Shown here one piece after another: positions 53,957 through 62,757 of a stretch of DNA of 64,000 nt. Below the pieces are notes generated by a model. It did not search any database, was not told the DNA's origin, and saw only the letters and a list, made by a program, of their open reading frames with translations. The DNA comes from JACRPH01 sp041665465. GTDB taxonomy: Archaea > Nanobdellota > Nanobdellia > Woesearchaeales > GW2011-AR9. Both the position numbers and the translations under genes were made by a program. Positions within the stretch are counted from its first letter, which is position 1. Every line of letters begins with the position of its first letter. The stretch lies in assembly GCA_041665465.1 (NCBI GenBank), contig JBAYIU010000001.1, positions 1,488,001 to 1,552,000 on the forward strand, in the 5' to 3' direction.

Positions 53957-54022
53957 AAATAGTTTTTCAATCTTAAATAAAGGATTTACTTATTCAAAAT
54001 AAGAAAAGTTAAAAATAAATTT

Positions 54023-54448
54023 TTATTTCTTTTTTAAGATTGGGACTTTCTTGGCAGAAGCTTCCTGCTTTTTCTTTTTCAAGAATAGTTCGGCATTCTT
54101 CTGGCTGACAAAGCGGTACATCTTACCTTCCCATTCTAATTCAATCACTTCATCTGCACCCATAATTGGTTTGCCAGTTAAGGCATCCTTACCTAATTGG
54201 CCCGGTCCAGCTGCACCTTCCATAAACCCTTGTTCCCAAGGTTCAATTTCGTCTTCTTCTTCTAACACTTTTCTGCCAGCTTTAGAATAGATATCAGTTT
54301 CTTTTTCTCCTTCTTCCATCTCTTCTTCTATTTTTTCTTCAGTTTCTTCAGGAAGGATACCTTGTTCTTCAGCAGGATAAAATATTTCTTTACCATTTTT
54401 AGATTTAGATGTTGGTTTAAGAACCTCTTTTTTAGTAATTTTTGCCAT
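54023..54448 (-). CDS. Hypothetical acidic protein with degenerate YHS/TRASH-like end
   Basis: The 141-residue protein has a long Glu-rich disordered stretch (EETEEKIEEEMEEGEKE) and a C-terminal part that reads like a YHS/TRASH metal-binding domain (DALTGKPIMGADEVIELEWEGKMYRFVSQKNAELFLKKK). No cysteine is left where family members normally have them. It may therefore keep only the fold. The C-terminus is strongly basic. Function unknown. Confidence 0.55.
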   Translation of the reverse strand: MAKITKKEVLKPTSKSKNGKEIFYPAEEQGILPEETEEKIEEEMEEGEKETDIYSKAGRKVLEEEDEIEPWEQGFMEGAAGPGQLGKDALTGKPIMGADEVIELEWEGKMYRFVSQKNAELFLKKKKQEASAKKVPILKKK

Positions 54449-54535
54449 AAAGGAAGGATAATTTCAGTGTTTAAATCTTTTGTGGAAGGATGGTATTGAT
54501 TAAGTTGGATTAGAAAGATTTAAATAGTTGTATAA

Positions 54536-54835
54536 GTGTATATACCTAAAATGGCAGAACTCATAATGGAACAAAAGAACATTTTGCACTATCCCCAATT
54601 AGATACCGTTCTAATGGTAGAGAAATTTATTTATGATCATGGTGGAGAGTTCAAGAAAAAGTCTCTTTGGGAACATTTGCCCAAACAAATGATGTACCAA
54701 ACGTTTTGTGTTATAATTGATTATTTAACACAATCCGGAAAAATTGCTATTGATAGTGAGGGAAAAATAGCTTGGGTTTGGGATCCAGAAGGAGTAAAGA
54801 GATATTTAGCGAGGAAAGATCTTTCATGGAAATAG
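54536..54835 (+). CDS. Winged-helix-like protein upstream of broken toxin gene (putative antitoxin)
   Basis: The 99-residue protein has a small winged-helix pattern (LDTVLMVEKFIYDHGGEFKKKSLWEHLPKQMMYQTFCVIIDYLTQSGKIAIDS, read in segments). The first Met in the frame (MYIPKM) may be five codons upstream of the true start. Its stop TAG overlaps the ATG of the RelE-type toxin remnant (ATGGAAATAG), so the two are coupled and fit an antitoxin-toxin order. The match is to DPANN proteins I recall as neighbours of such toxins, but that is memory, not a search result. Confidence 0.62.
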   Translation: MYIPKMAELIMEQKNILHYPQLDTVLMVEKFIYDHGGEFKKKSLWEHLPKQMMYQTFCVIIDYLTQSGKIAIDSEGKIAWVWDPEGVKRYLARKDLSWK

Positions 54836-55164
54836 AGTCACAAGTAAAGTTTGGTGATGAAAACCTCAAAAAGGCTTATCAAGAATTAGAAGAAGGAAAG
54901 TTTGAAGATAAACAGCTTAAGGAATGGTTAGATCGAGCGGCTGACGATTTAAAGAATAATGCTTTTTCTGGGATTCAAATTTAAAAAAGACTAATTCCCA
55001 AAGAATATCAAACAAAGTATGGTCCTCTGGACAATTTATGGAAATACAATTTACCTAATGCTTGGAGATTAATTTATACTGTTAAGAAAAGCGAAGTTGT
55101 AGTGCTTAGTGTTGTTCTAGAATGGTTAAATCATAAAGATTATGAGAGAAGATTTGGATATTGA
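54826..55164 (+). pseudogene. RelE/YoeB-type toxin interrupted by an in-frame stop codon
   Basis: The frame reads MEIESQVKFGDENLKKAYQE on to GIQI, then a TAA at 54982-54984, and continues in the same frame with KRLIPKEYQTKYGPLDNLWK to VVLSVVLEWLNHKDYERRFGY and a natural stop. The two parts together make one 112-codon protein of the RelE/YoeB-like toxin family. Because the frame is unchanged, a single base substitution (for example AAA to TAA) or sequencing error would explain it; an indel would not. The toxin is therefore probably inactive here, or it yields a 52-residue fragment. Readthrough cannot be excluded. Confidence 0.75.
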
Positions 55165-55166
55165 GA

Positions 55167-55796
55167 TTATTTCTTTTCTCTTCTTAAATGAAGGTAATTG
55201 TTCACAATTAAAGCTACTAAGATTACTGAAACTAAATGGGCAGCAAAAGCAGCTAAGATAGAAATAATCCTAGATATTCCCATGGGGCAAATGTCTCCAT
55301 ATCCTACGGTGAAGAAGGTAATTGAGGTAAAATAGAAAAAGTCTTGAGAGATGTTTGGGTCGGTAGAGATCATTTCTGGATTAAAAGTTCCTTGACAATT
55401 TCCATATTTTAAATATCCCATTCCGGTCAATTCTGCTACATTAAATAAGGTTGAGAATAGTATGATTAAAGCTAAAACCACTAATACATATGAACCAATT
55501 AAGGTAGAAATGCTTTTTGGTCTCATCAAGTTCACGATTGATCTTTTTACGACATAAATAATCATAGAAATAAAATAAACAGTAATTCCAATATTTACGA
55601 TCACGTTAGTCCAACGGATAATAATACTCCCCGGAAAATAACTGGCGATGGATGAAATCAAGAATTGGGCTATCAAGAAGATAATAAACTTAAATAAGGG
55701 TCGTTCAAATAAGATATCTTTCCAACGTTTCTCTTTAATATCTTGGATCTCTTCATCAAACTGTTTATGAATCTCTCGATGAATCTTCTTGATCAT
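55167..55796 (-). CDS. Potassium channel protein
   Basis: A 209-residue membrane protein with the potassium selectivity filter TVGYGD at residues 163-168 in a pore loop (YFTSITFFTVGYGDICP), flanked by membrane helices near 98-120 and 175-199. Two further helices lie near 35-55 and 62-83, so it has four in all, unlike minimal two-helix channels. No voltage-sensor arginine ladder or RCK domain is visible. It probably helps set membrane potential or cell potassium. Confidence 0.9.
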   Translation of the reverse strand: MIKKIHREIHKQFDEEIQDIKEKRWKDILFERPLFKFIIFLIAQFLISSIASYFPGSIIIRWTNVIVNIGITVYFISMIIYVVKRSIVNLMRPKSISTLIGSYVLVVLALIILFSTLFNVAELTGMGYLKYGNCQGTFNPEMISTDPNISQDFFYFTSITFFTVGYGDICPMGISRIISILAAFAAHLVSVILVALIVNNYLHLRREKK

Positions 55797-55840
55797 ATAA
55801 TCCCATTAAATCAAAAAGGTTTTTAAGAGTTTCTATTTGA

Positions 55841-56443
55841 TTAAAATCCCAAATAAGTTCTCATCAATACCATTACTGTTCCCGCTACTAAAGGAACGAT
55901 CAAATTATCATCTAAATGTTTTCCGTTCAGGTCAATATCTATCACTTCTGCCACCATGGCGGCAAAACTGGCTATGAATGCTTCTGGATAAGGAACAAAA
56001 AGAAGGGCCCCGAAAAAACCAAATATAAATCCGGCTAAAGTTCCTTCAAACAATTTTCGGGAATGACCGTTAAAGATGTTCTTGATCTGGCCCAGAGTTT
56101 CTCCGATAATATGGCTGAAAGAATCCCCCAAAGCTAAGATCATGATTGAAGCAAGAGCAATATCTTTAGGAAATAGTTCAATACACAACAATACCCCTAC
56201 AAAATAAAAGATTAATCCTCGACCGGGGAAAGTGTTACGCATATCTTCTCGTTCTAGATGAAGTAAGAACCAGTTGAATCCAGGCAGTTTTATTCTTTTA
56301 CTGAGTAAGCTGGCTAATCCCCCTATAACTATCCCCAGGAATAAAGACAAGGGGCTGAGAATATCAAAATAGTATAATACGGTTATAACTACCCCTACCC
56401 CAATATGTAAAATTTGGCGGTAGTATTCGTTTTTAGTAAGCAT
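55841..56443 (-). CDS. Dolichol-kinase/SEC59-like membrane kinase
   Basis: A 200-residue membrane protein with about six hydrophobic segments. ALGDSFSHIIGE and RKLFEGTLAGFIFGFFG match the active-site blocks of CTP-dependent kinases of the SEC59/DGK1/VTE5 group (COG0170). It may phosphorylate a polyprenol or a diacylglycerol-like lipid, which would feed membrane-lipid or glycan assembly. The organism's surface LamG protein with many N-x-S/T sites would need such a lipid carrier, but the link is inferred. Confidence 0.72.
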   Translation of the reverse strand: MLTKNEYYRQILHIGVGVVITVLYYFDILSPLSLFLGIVIGGLASLLSKRIKLPGFNWFLLHLEREDMRNTFPGRGLIFYFVGVLLCIELFPKDIALASIMILALGDSFSHIIGETLGQIKNIFNGHSRKLFEGTLAGFIFGFFGALLFVPYPEAFIASFAAMVAEVIDIDLNGKHLDDNLIVPLVAGTVMVLMRTYLGF

Positions 56444-56481
56444 AAGACTATTTTCTACTTGTAAGTTAAAAATCTTGCGCT

Positions 56482-57141
56482 TCAGAAATACCCACTTTGG
56501 ATAAATTCTGAGAAATAATAACTTTTTCTTGGGATTGTTCTGCTTGGATAAAAGAAAAAAGGATTGCTCTTAGGATCCTCTCTGAGGTATTCCATAACTC
56601 TTTCGTAGACCGGTTGGAAACAGGGCTCATGAGGTCCACCCATAGGTTTCCCGACCCCAACATGCTTAACTCGCGTTATAGTTTTAAGATATGGTTCTAA
56701 TAACTGTTCATCAAGATTAAATGTTCTGATTACCTTATCTCTGGAGGGCAAACATCCTACTTTTGATAAAGATGCAACAGGCAGATTTACATCTAGAACA
56801 ATGATGACTTCTAAAGGTGTTCCCTGACCGAAGATTAGTTCCTCGACCTCTCTGGGAAAGATTAAGGGCATACCAGTACCATCAGCATAAATAGGGGTGG
56901 TATCATGGGAGATCACATAACAATCTTCATTTCTTCGCGCCATACATTCAGTTAAAGTAGTTTTTCCGTGTCCTCCAGGATTACCAGTAATTAGAACCCC
57001 TCGCCCATTTAATGAGACACAATCTCCAAAAGGGAAATATGTTCTTAATTTGGCAAAAGATTCCCTACTATCTCTATCCAAAGGATCTAATGCCAATTTC
57101 CTAAGGACGGACTGTTCTAAAGAAGTAAACCTATTCGACAT
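56482..57141 (-). CDS. P-loop protein resembling HPr kinase
   Basis: A 219-residue protein with a P-loop in GVLITGNPGGHGKTTLTE, followed by a strand and acidic residues (VISHDTTPIY). The sequence GRGVLITGNPGGHGKTT resembles the HPr kinase C-terminal domain (G-V-L-I-T-G-x-S-G-x-G-K-S). No HPr or PTS gene is seen here, and archaea usually lack PTS, so the substrate would differ; stand-alone kinases of this fold that act on serine or other small molecules are known. The C-terminal 80 residues are not recognised. Confidence 0.6.
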   Translation of the reverse strand: MSNRFTSLEQSVLRKLALDPLDRDSRESFAKLRTYFPFGDCVSLNGRGVLITGNPGGHGKTTLTECMARRNEDCYVISHDTTPIYADGTGMPLIFPREVEELIFGQGTPLEVIIVLDVNLPVASLSKVGCLPSRDKVIRTFNLDEQLLEPYLKTITRVKHVGVGKPMGGPHEPCFQPVYERVMEYLREDPKSNPFFFYPSRTIPRKSYYFSEFIQSGYF

Positions 57142-57252
57142 GTCCTTAAAAACTTAAGGGAGATATATAAATCTTTTTGGGGTTACTACTCTCGTGGAGA
57201 TAATCTTCTTTTATCATAAAATTTAAATAGTTTAAGTTAACGATAGTTAATA

Positions 57253-57507
57253 ATGGCTAAGAGTAATGTTAAAAAAGAATATGAGAAAAAGATCACTAAA
57301 GATACCCTTATCTTTGAAGCTCTCGAATCTTGTCCAGAAACTTTAGGGATAATGTTTGAACATGGCTTGCACTGTGTGGGTTGTGGCGGAGCAGCTTTTG
57401 AAACTATCGAACAAGGATGTCAAGTGCATGGGATGAATGAAGCGGAAATTGAAGCGATTGTAGAAGAGATTAATCAAGCCATTAGTCATAAGCCTAAGAA
57501 GAAGTAA
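57253..57507 (+). CDS. DUF1858 protein (CxxC)
   Basis: The 84-residue protein matches DUF1858: ITKDTLIFEALESCPETLGIMFEHGLHCVGCGGAAFETIEQGC, read in segments, with the typical H-C-x-x-C-G motif. Members are small helical proteins that accompany redox and iron-sulfur proteins. The first ten residues are Lys-rich. A TTTAAATAGTTTAAG stretch near 57222-57236 lies about 25-30 bases before the ATG, with no ribosome site, so the start is probably leaderless. Its redox partner is not identified. Confidence 0.85.
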   Translation: MAKSNVKKEYEKKITKDTLIFEALESCPETLGIMFEHGLHCVGCGGAAFETIEQGCQVHGMNEAEIEAIVEEINQAISHKPKKK

Positions 57508-57576
57508 TATCTTCTCTAGTATAGATTTGCTTATAAATCATAATTCTTTAGTTCTATCTAATTTAGAGGTGGAAAG

Positions 57577-58509
57577 ATGATTGATTTAACTCAAACTATT
57601 CGTGATGCAGAAGTTCAACAAGCATTGAGAATAGTTATTCCTGTTTTTGGGTGGGAAGAGCCGAAGCGATATGTTGGATATCATGAGAAAGAAGAAATCA
57701 TGAGTATGGTAAGTGCAAGTGGAAGTGTTTCTTATGGTACTGGAGTTATAGCTGTCTATTGTGAAGCAGTTATTGGAGAGGGGAAGAAACATGAAAGATT
57801 CTCTCCTACTGATTATGATACTTATCTTGTTTCTTTAGCTGACCATCAAGTCTATGAAAAATGGGATAAGGCAAGAGTAGCAGAATGGCGAAAAGAAGAC
57901 GGGGAAGAAAAAGCTCGATATGCAGTAAAGCTAGCTGCTTGGAAAGAGAAGTACAAAGATGTTCCCGATGAACCTGCTACTACAGGATCGTTCATCTCAG
58001 TTAAGGCTATAACTAGGCCAGTACCTAAACTGGTTGGACTTCCTATCGTTCATGGACAATATGGTTTGTTAGTCGATGATTATGAACATAAAGACGTTTT
58101 CTTAAATAATGTTAGTGTTCGTTATCTTTACAACGAAAGATCAGAGATTCCTAGAGAATTCAAATCATTAGAATTGTCTTGTGAAGAGACTGGAGCCATT
58201 TTTAGAGCTCTTTGTCAACAATATGAAATCCCGGCAACGGTGGTAAAGAGATCTTTTGAATCGAGGTTCAACTCTTTAGATGAGAATCCTATCCAAGGAT
58301 ATATGTTTCAGCAGACCTTCACTAAAGACTCGTTCTCAGCAGAAAGTCTAGAAAAAGCGATTCGTGCAGTTTATCAAGCAGGAGAACATTTCTCTCAAGG
58401 AATAGCAGCAAGAACTCAGAGATTAGCGGAAAAGGCCACACAAGAAGCCCAAGCAGCAGTCCAAGTCAAGAAAGTTGAGCTGGGTGGAGATTTCGGGATT
58501 TCAGTTTAA
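57577..58509 (+). CDS. Hypothetical protein
   Basis: No family recognised. The 310-residue soluble protein is mixed alpha/beta in its first two-thirds and ends in a long Ala/Gln/Glu-rich helix (LAEKATQEAQAAVQVKKVEL), possibly a coiled coil. A GAGGTGG site lies a few bases before the ATG. It is convergent with the MarR-like regulator; a T-rich stretch (ATTTTTTTTCTTTT) follows its stop and probably ends the transcript. Confidence 0.6.
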   Translation: MIDLTQTIRDAEVQQALRIVIPVFGWEEPKRYVGYHEKEEIMSMVSASGSVSYGTGVIAVYCEAVIGEGKKHERFSPTDYDTYLVSLADHQVYEKWDKARVAEWRKEDGEEKARYAVKLAAWKEKYKDVPDEPATTGSFISVKAITRPVPKLVGLPIVHGQYGLLVDDYEHKDVFLNNVSVRYLYNERSEIPREFKSLELSCEETGAIFRALCQQYEIPATVVKRSFESRFNSLDENPIQGYMFQQTFTKDSFSAESLEKAIRAVYQAGEHFSQGIAARTQRLAEKATQEAQAAVQVKKVELGGDFGISV

Positions 58510-58569
58510 GATATTTTTTTTCTTTTATTATCAATTAAAACTAGAAATTTAAAAACAAAAAAAACACGC

Positions 58570-58875
58570 TTACAACTGCGTGCGAATACTTTCGATGTTA
58601 GAAGCAATATCTGTTCCTTTCTTGGTTAACTCTAACAATTTTAACCTGCCTTCTTTCTTGAAACGAATTAATTCTGCTTTCTGCATCTCCTGCAATATCT
58701 TCACCACATGTGAATATGTGCAGTCAATCTGTTTAGCTAATACTGAAGCATAAACATTGGCATTGGCATTCTTTAATTCAACCAGCATCATGGCCGGCTT
58801 TTCTCTGAAAAACACGTCAAAGATAGACTTTTTCTTAATCAATTTCAAACACCCCATCATTTTGTCCATCCCCAC
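58570..58875 (-). CDS. MarR/ArsR-like winged-helix regulator
   Basis: The 101-residue protein is a winged helix: NVYASVLAKQIDCTYSHVVKILQEMQKAELIRFKKEGRLKLLELTKKG, read in segments, contains the recognition helix and the wing. Length fits a minimal MarR/ArsR-type repressor. There is no obvious ligand domain. A GGTGGGG site lies before the ATG, and a TTTAAATA-type box lies further upstream on the minus strand. An imperfect palindrome near 58954-58968 (GGTTATGTCATGACC) in the shared intergenic region could be its operator. Confidence 0.72.
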   Translation of the reverse strand: MGMDKMMGCLKLIKKKSIFDVFFREKPAMMLVELKNANANVYASVLAKQIDCTYSHVVKILQEMQKAELIRFKKEGRLKLLELTKKGTDIASNIESIRTQL

Positions 58876-58940
58876 CTCTCGAAAATTGAGGGCACGATAG
58901 CCATATTTAAACCTTTATCCAATGTAAACTATATTTTGCA

Positions 58941-59149
58941 ACATATATATAAGGGTTATGTCATGACCTTCCAATTACAACTGTTTCTCGTCGGGAAAAT
59001 GCTAAAAAGAGGGGTTGAAAATCCTCCATTCTGATTCTTGATTTTAGGGTCATTCTTCTTCTTTTGACCAACTATTGGGGTATACTGCTTACAACCAATC
59101 TATCTTAACCTCTCTTTTTCTTTTAGAGGATAAGAGTAATGATTTTCAA
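58941..59149 (+). ncRNA. Candidate structured intergenic transcript
   Basis: The 410-base gap between 58875 and 59286 has no convincing gene. A plus-strand TATA-like box (CATATATATAAGG, about 58941-58953) would start a transcript near 58975. Downstream, TTGAAAATC (59015-59023) pairs perfectly with GATTTTCAA (59141-59149). Small hairpins lie inside, CCAA-CTA-TTGG near 59069-59079 and CCTCT/AGAGG near 59109-59129. It may be a small RNA or the structured leader of the DUF483 gene. I see no box C/D pair. Evidence is structural only. Confidence 0.35.
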
Positions 59150-59285
59150 TTATATCTATAGTGGTTTCATCAAAAGTGTGTCTCTTTGGGGTAACACTTT
59201 CATAAAAAGGATTATTTTTATGTTTTAGGTTTTAGCGACGATAAAAACCAATTATCTTGGAGGGGTTCTAATTATTCTATCTTAA

Positions 59286-59957
59286 TTGAATATACAACAT
59301 ATTCTTTCTAAACCTTATTTCTCCCGCAAAAAATATAAGCTAGAAGGACCAGTAATGTCTATGATTAATTCCTTAAAAGTCATATTTGGATCAAAAACTA
59401 AAGCTCAAGAGATAGTTTTTCTTCTTAATGGGGTTAAAGAAGTGGTTAGACAAGGGTTTTATCCTTCTGAACTTCCGGTAGTAGAACAGTTTTGTAAAGA
59501 AAATGCTCTATTTCTGGTTAAATCGAAATTTAAGGTGTTGTTGGAAGAAGAAGGATCTACCTTCTCTAACAAATGTACTCGTATCCCTGAAAACGATTCT
59601 CGGTTAGGGATGTATTTTGTGTATCTCTCTAAAGATGAACAGAAAGCCTTACTTGCTTGTTATGCTGAGATGATGAATCGGCACAAAGAACTAGGAGAAC
59701 TGTTAGGTTATCCTTGCTGTTGTATTGAATTCTTCTGCAAGAATTTTAATGAACAGAATACTAACTTAGAATTAACCCCCACTAATCCTTGGACTAACCT
59801 ATCTCAACGAGAACAAGATTGTGTTTTATTATCCCACTTTCCTTGCAGTTCTGAATGTTCTTTTAGTATTGAGTTAGCTAAGAGATATTTTGAAGTGATT
59901 AAGAAAGTTGATTCAGTAAGAGCAGAAGAGATGATGAAGATTCTAGAGATAAAATAA
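59286..59957 (+). CDS. DUF483-family protein
   Basis: The 223-residue protein contains the DUF483 signature LGYPCCCIEFF near residue 142 and further cysteines (FPCSSECSF). Homologues that I recall are found in archaea next to redox or translation genes; their function is not known. The chosen start is a TTG; ATG codons at 59355 and 59361 give a shorter protein (MSMINSLKVIFGSK), and neither has a ribosome site. The N-terminus is therefore uncertain. Confidence 0.7.
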   Translation: MNIQHILSKPYFSRKKYKLEGPVMSMINSLKVIFGSKTKAQEIVFLLNGVKEVVRQGFYPSELPVVEQFCKENALFLVKSKFKVLLEEEGSTFSNKCTRIPENDSRLGMYFVYLSKDEQKALLACYAEMMNRHKELGELLGYPCCCIEFFCKNFNEQNTNLELTPTNPWTNLSQREQDCVLLSHFPCSSECSFSIELAKRYFEVIKKVDSVRAEEMMKILEIK

Positions 59958-59967
59958 TCCTCCCCTT

Positions 59968-61335
59968 TTACAACAAAGGAGGTAAGGTTCCATAAGTCAG
60001 GGTTAAAGACTGAGGATTACCAAATGCTTCTTTTAAAAATTCTTCTCCCTCATAACCTTCAGTTTGGAGTACTCTATGGGTGTTTTGATCAATAACCTTA
60101 GCGACTCTTACCCATTCTGGGAAATAACGGTTCTTACTGCGGGAAGTAATCTTGTAGGCGAAATCATCTTCTTCTCCCACTACAAAAATAAAGTTTGGTG
60201 GAAAAAGTTCACCATAAGATTCTACCTGGTCTGCAGTGGGATCTATTCCTACTAAAATTTTTTGGTTAGTACTTTTCACAAAGAAAGGGAGGGTTACATA
60301 AGAATGGGTAACCGTTCTCCAGGCAATATTGGCAGATGCAGTGTTATGATATCCTGCTGAAACTAATGATTCAAAAACATTACCTGCACCTAATCCACAC
60401 ATAAAGTCTGGATAACCGGGATGTGTTTTTCTGCAGAGAAAGTAATTGGCATAAGAACATTGATAGATTACTGCTAAGTGCCTTTCTAATTCTTCTGGAT
60501 TTCTAACTAACCCGGAACAAGGGGTGCTAATCTCCTTTGGCTGAGGTTCTTTTTGATTATCCTGGCGAAATCTTGGAACCAATTGTCTAGCGATTGCTTC
60601 TTCAGTCGGATTAAGTCTACTTCTGGTGTTTATTTTTGAAAGTTTAGCTCGATGATGTACAGAAACCATTACTCTTTCATATCCGGGAGTGAACACTGAA
60701 AAAGAAACTATTTCTTTTCCATCAAGTCCCAAGGTAGGTAATGAAACAAAAAGATCCTTTCTTATTGGGGCAGAGGTGGTTTTTGGTGAAAGGTACTTTG
60801 GTAAAACTTGTTCTTTAGCTTCCTTAATTAAAGCTTGAGTCATCTTCAGAAGACCACCATAATTATCAACCATCTTGGTAAAACGATTAGTGAAAGTGTT
60901 CTCTACCTCGTTAGGATGGAAAGACCATTCTTGACCAACATCAATAATGAAACGGTCATCACTTAAGATTCTTACTAGTTCTCCAGTACTACCTAAAGGG
61001 ACATCGTCTTCATTTCCTCCGTAAAGATAAGCGGGAGATTGGTTCTCTAAATCGAAACCCATTAAGGACTTAACTTTGAACACATCTCCTACATTGGTTG
61101 TTCCAGATAAGATATTCTCGGAAAGGTGTTCTAGTTCTTTAAAGAGAGTCTCTTGTAATCTTTGATAAAAAGAACTTAAACTTTCTAGAGGCGAAATAGA
61201 AGTTATTCCCAATGGATGAACTAATCTTTGTTCAATAATATCTACTAACTCATTCCCATAATCTGATCCGTTAAAGGGAAGATCTTTAACTGGTGTTTCT
61301 AAAAGGGTAGATTCTAGATCCATTACTTTAGTCAT
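59968..61335 (-). CDS. Transglutaminase/papain-like fold protein
   Basis: A 455-residue protein whose last third has a Cys-His-Asp arrangement of the transglutaminase type: FMCGLGAGNVFESLVSAGY, then THSYVTLPF, then VGIDPTADQ, in the normal order and spacing. The first 280 residues are mostly helical and beta mix with no recognised family. It may be a protease, amide hydrolase or inactive relative; the substrate is unknown. It stands alone on the minus strand, convergent with the DUF483 gene, which ends 10 bases away. It is separate from the transglutaminase at 4.5-8.2 kb and is not closely related by eye. Confidence 0.5.
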   Translation of the reverse strand: MTKVMDLESTLLETPVKDLPFNGSDYGNELVDIIEQRLVHPLGITSISPLESLSSFYQRLQETLFKELEHLSENILSGTTNVGDVFKVKSLMGFDLENQSPAYLYGGNEDDVPLGSTGELVRILSDDRFIIDVGQEWSFHPNEVENTFTNRFTKMVDNYGGLLKMTQALIKEAKEQVLPKYLSPKTTSAPIRKDLFVSLPTLGLDGKEIVSFSVFTPGYERVMVSVHHRAKLSKINTRSRLNPTEEAIARQLVPRFRQDNQKEPQPKEISTPCSGLVRNPEELERHLAVIYQCSYANYFLCRKTHPGYPDFMCGLGAGNVFESLVSAGYHNTASANIAWRTVTHSYVTLPFFVKSTNQKILVGIDPTADQVESYGELFPPNFIFVVGEEDDFAYKITSRSKNRYFPEWVRVAKVIDQNTHRVLQTEGYEGEEFLKEAFGNPQSLTLTYGTLPPLL

Positions 61336-61436
61336 TTCTTCTTAAAATAGTCTTTTATTTATAATACTTACTGGAGAGGAGTAATCATTGCTTTGTTGGA
61401 GACATTTATTCTGGTTAATTAAAAATTAGTGAATGA

Positions 61437-62681
61437 TTACTTTGACAACAGTTTTCCCCTTTTTTTCTTAACTTTTGGGAACTTATTCGTTAATTCAAAC
61501 TGTTTGGATATTTCTTCAAACAGATAATTAGTATTTATCTTCATCACTTTCTTAACCACGTTTATCCAAATGGGGCTAAGCAAAAGGGTTAAAGAAATAA
61601 CCGAGATGATTAGATTATATTCTTGTGTTTTAATTATTCCGCTAGATAATCCTATTGCTCCAACCAAGAAGCTGAATTCTCCGATTTGAGCTAATAATGA
61701 GCCGGCATAAATACTTTCTCTGATTCTTGCTCCTAATAATTTTAAGATCAAACTGTTGATTAAAGTGTTAATTATAAACACAAACAAAACTATCATTGAG
61801 ATAGTTAAGATATTTTCTTTAATAAAGTTCAAATCAATCATAATACCAATATATAAGAAAAAGAGTGCTACAAAGATCACCTTTAATGGGTGCAAAGCGT
61901 CATGAGCCCATTCTGTTGCTCGATATGAGGCAACAATCATTCCAGCAAAGAAAGCTCCCAATGCTGCAGATAAGCCGAAAAATGAAGTTAAAGAGGCAAG
62001 GCCAAAACAAATAATCAGGGCTGTAAATACTTGCAGTTCTCTACTTTCAACCAGTTTCTTTGGGAGAGGAATAGTTATACGTTTGGTAAGAATTAAGTAC
62101 AAGAGCGAGATCACAATTACTGCTCCAATGATCTTAATGATCAAGTCAGTAAAATTTATTCCCGTTCCACCCAAAGATCCAATGATAATCATCATGGGAA
62201 CGGCAGCAATATCTTGAACGATTAAGATTCCCAATACACTTTGTCCGACTTTGGTCTTTAATTCGTTACGATCTTCTAAAATCTTGATAATTACTGCAGT
62301 GCTACTTAGGGTTATAATAAACCCAATTAAGATTGATTTTTCTAATGACCAGTTTAAGAAATGGCCAAAGAGATACATCGATCCTACACTAAGTATTACT
62401 TGAAATATCGGACCTAAGATAGCCACTTTCCATTTGGAGATTAATTTTGGTAGGGAAATTTCCATTCCTACAAAGAACATTAGTAATAATATCCCTAATT
62501 CACCTAAGAAACTTAACTGAGATTTATCTGAGATAATCCCCAACAAGCCGAGAATGGTGCCGGCTAGTATATATCCCACTACGTAAGGTTGTTTGAATAT
62601 TCTAAGTATGAGAGAGACTAATAGAATTACAAAAGTAATTATCAGAAAGTTTGGGATCACTTGTTCTATGTTAACAACCAT
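61437..62681 (-). CDS. Kef-type (CPA2) cation/proton antiporter
   Basis: Integral membrane protein of 414 residues with about 12 hydrophobic segments. GELGILLLMFFVGMEISLP and GFIITLSSTAVIIKILEDRNE (read in segments) match the CPA2 family, with the acidic residue in the core helix GILIVQDIAAVPMMI. It lacks the C-terminal TrkA-N/RCK domain of KefB/KefC and ends in a Lys-rich tail. It exchanges Na+ or K+ for protons and would help control cell pH or potassium alongside the K+ channel at 55 kb. Confidence 0.9.
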   Translation of the reverse strand: MVVNIEQVIPNFLIITFVILLVSLILRIFKQPYVVGYILAGTILGLLGIISDKSQLSFLGELGILLLMFFVGMEISLPKLISKWKVAILGPIFQVILSVGSMYLFGHFLNWSLEKSILIGFIITLSSTAVIIKILEDRNELKTKVGQSVLGILIVQDIAAVPMMIIIGSLGGTGINFTDLIIKIIGAVIVISLLYLILTKRITIPLPKKLVESRELQVFTALIICFGLASLTSFFGLSAALGAFFAGMIVASYRATEWAHDALHPLKVIFVALFFLYIGIMIDLNFIKENILTISMIVLFVFIINTLINSLILKLLGARIRESIYAGSLLAQIGEFSFLVGAIGLSSGIIKTQEYNLIISVISLTLLLSPIWINVVKKVMKINTNYLFEEISKQFELTNKFPKVKKKRGKLLSK

Positions 62682-62757
62682 TAATTACCTCTTTTAAGTA
62701 GAGCAATTTAATGGGGGTTTAAATAGCTTTTGTTTAAGGCTAAAAAAGAAAAATAAG

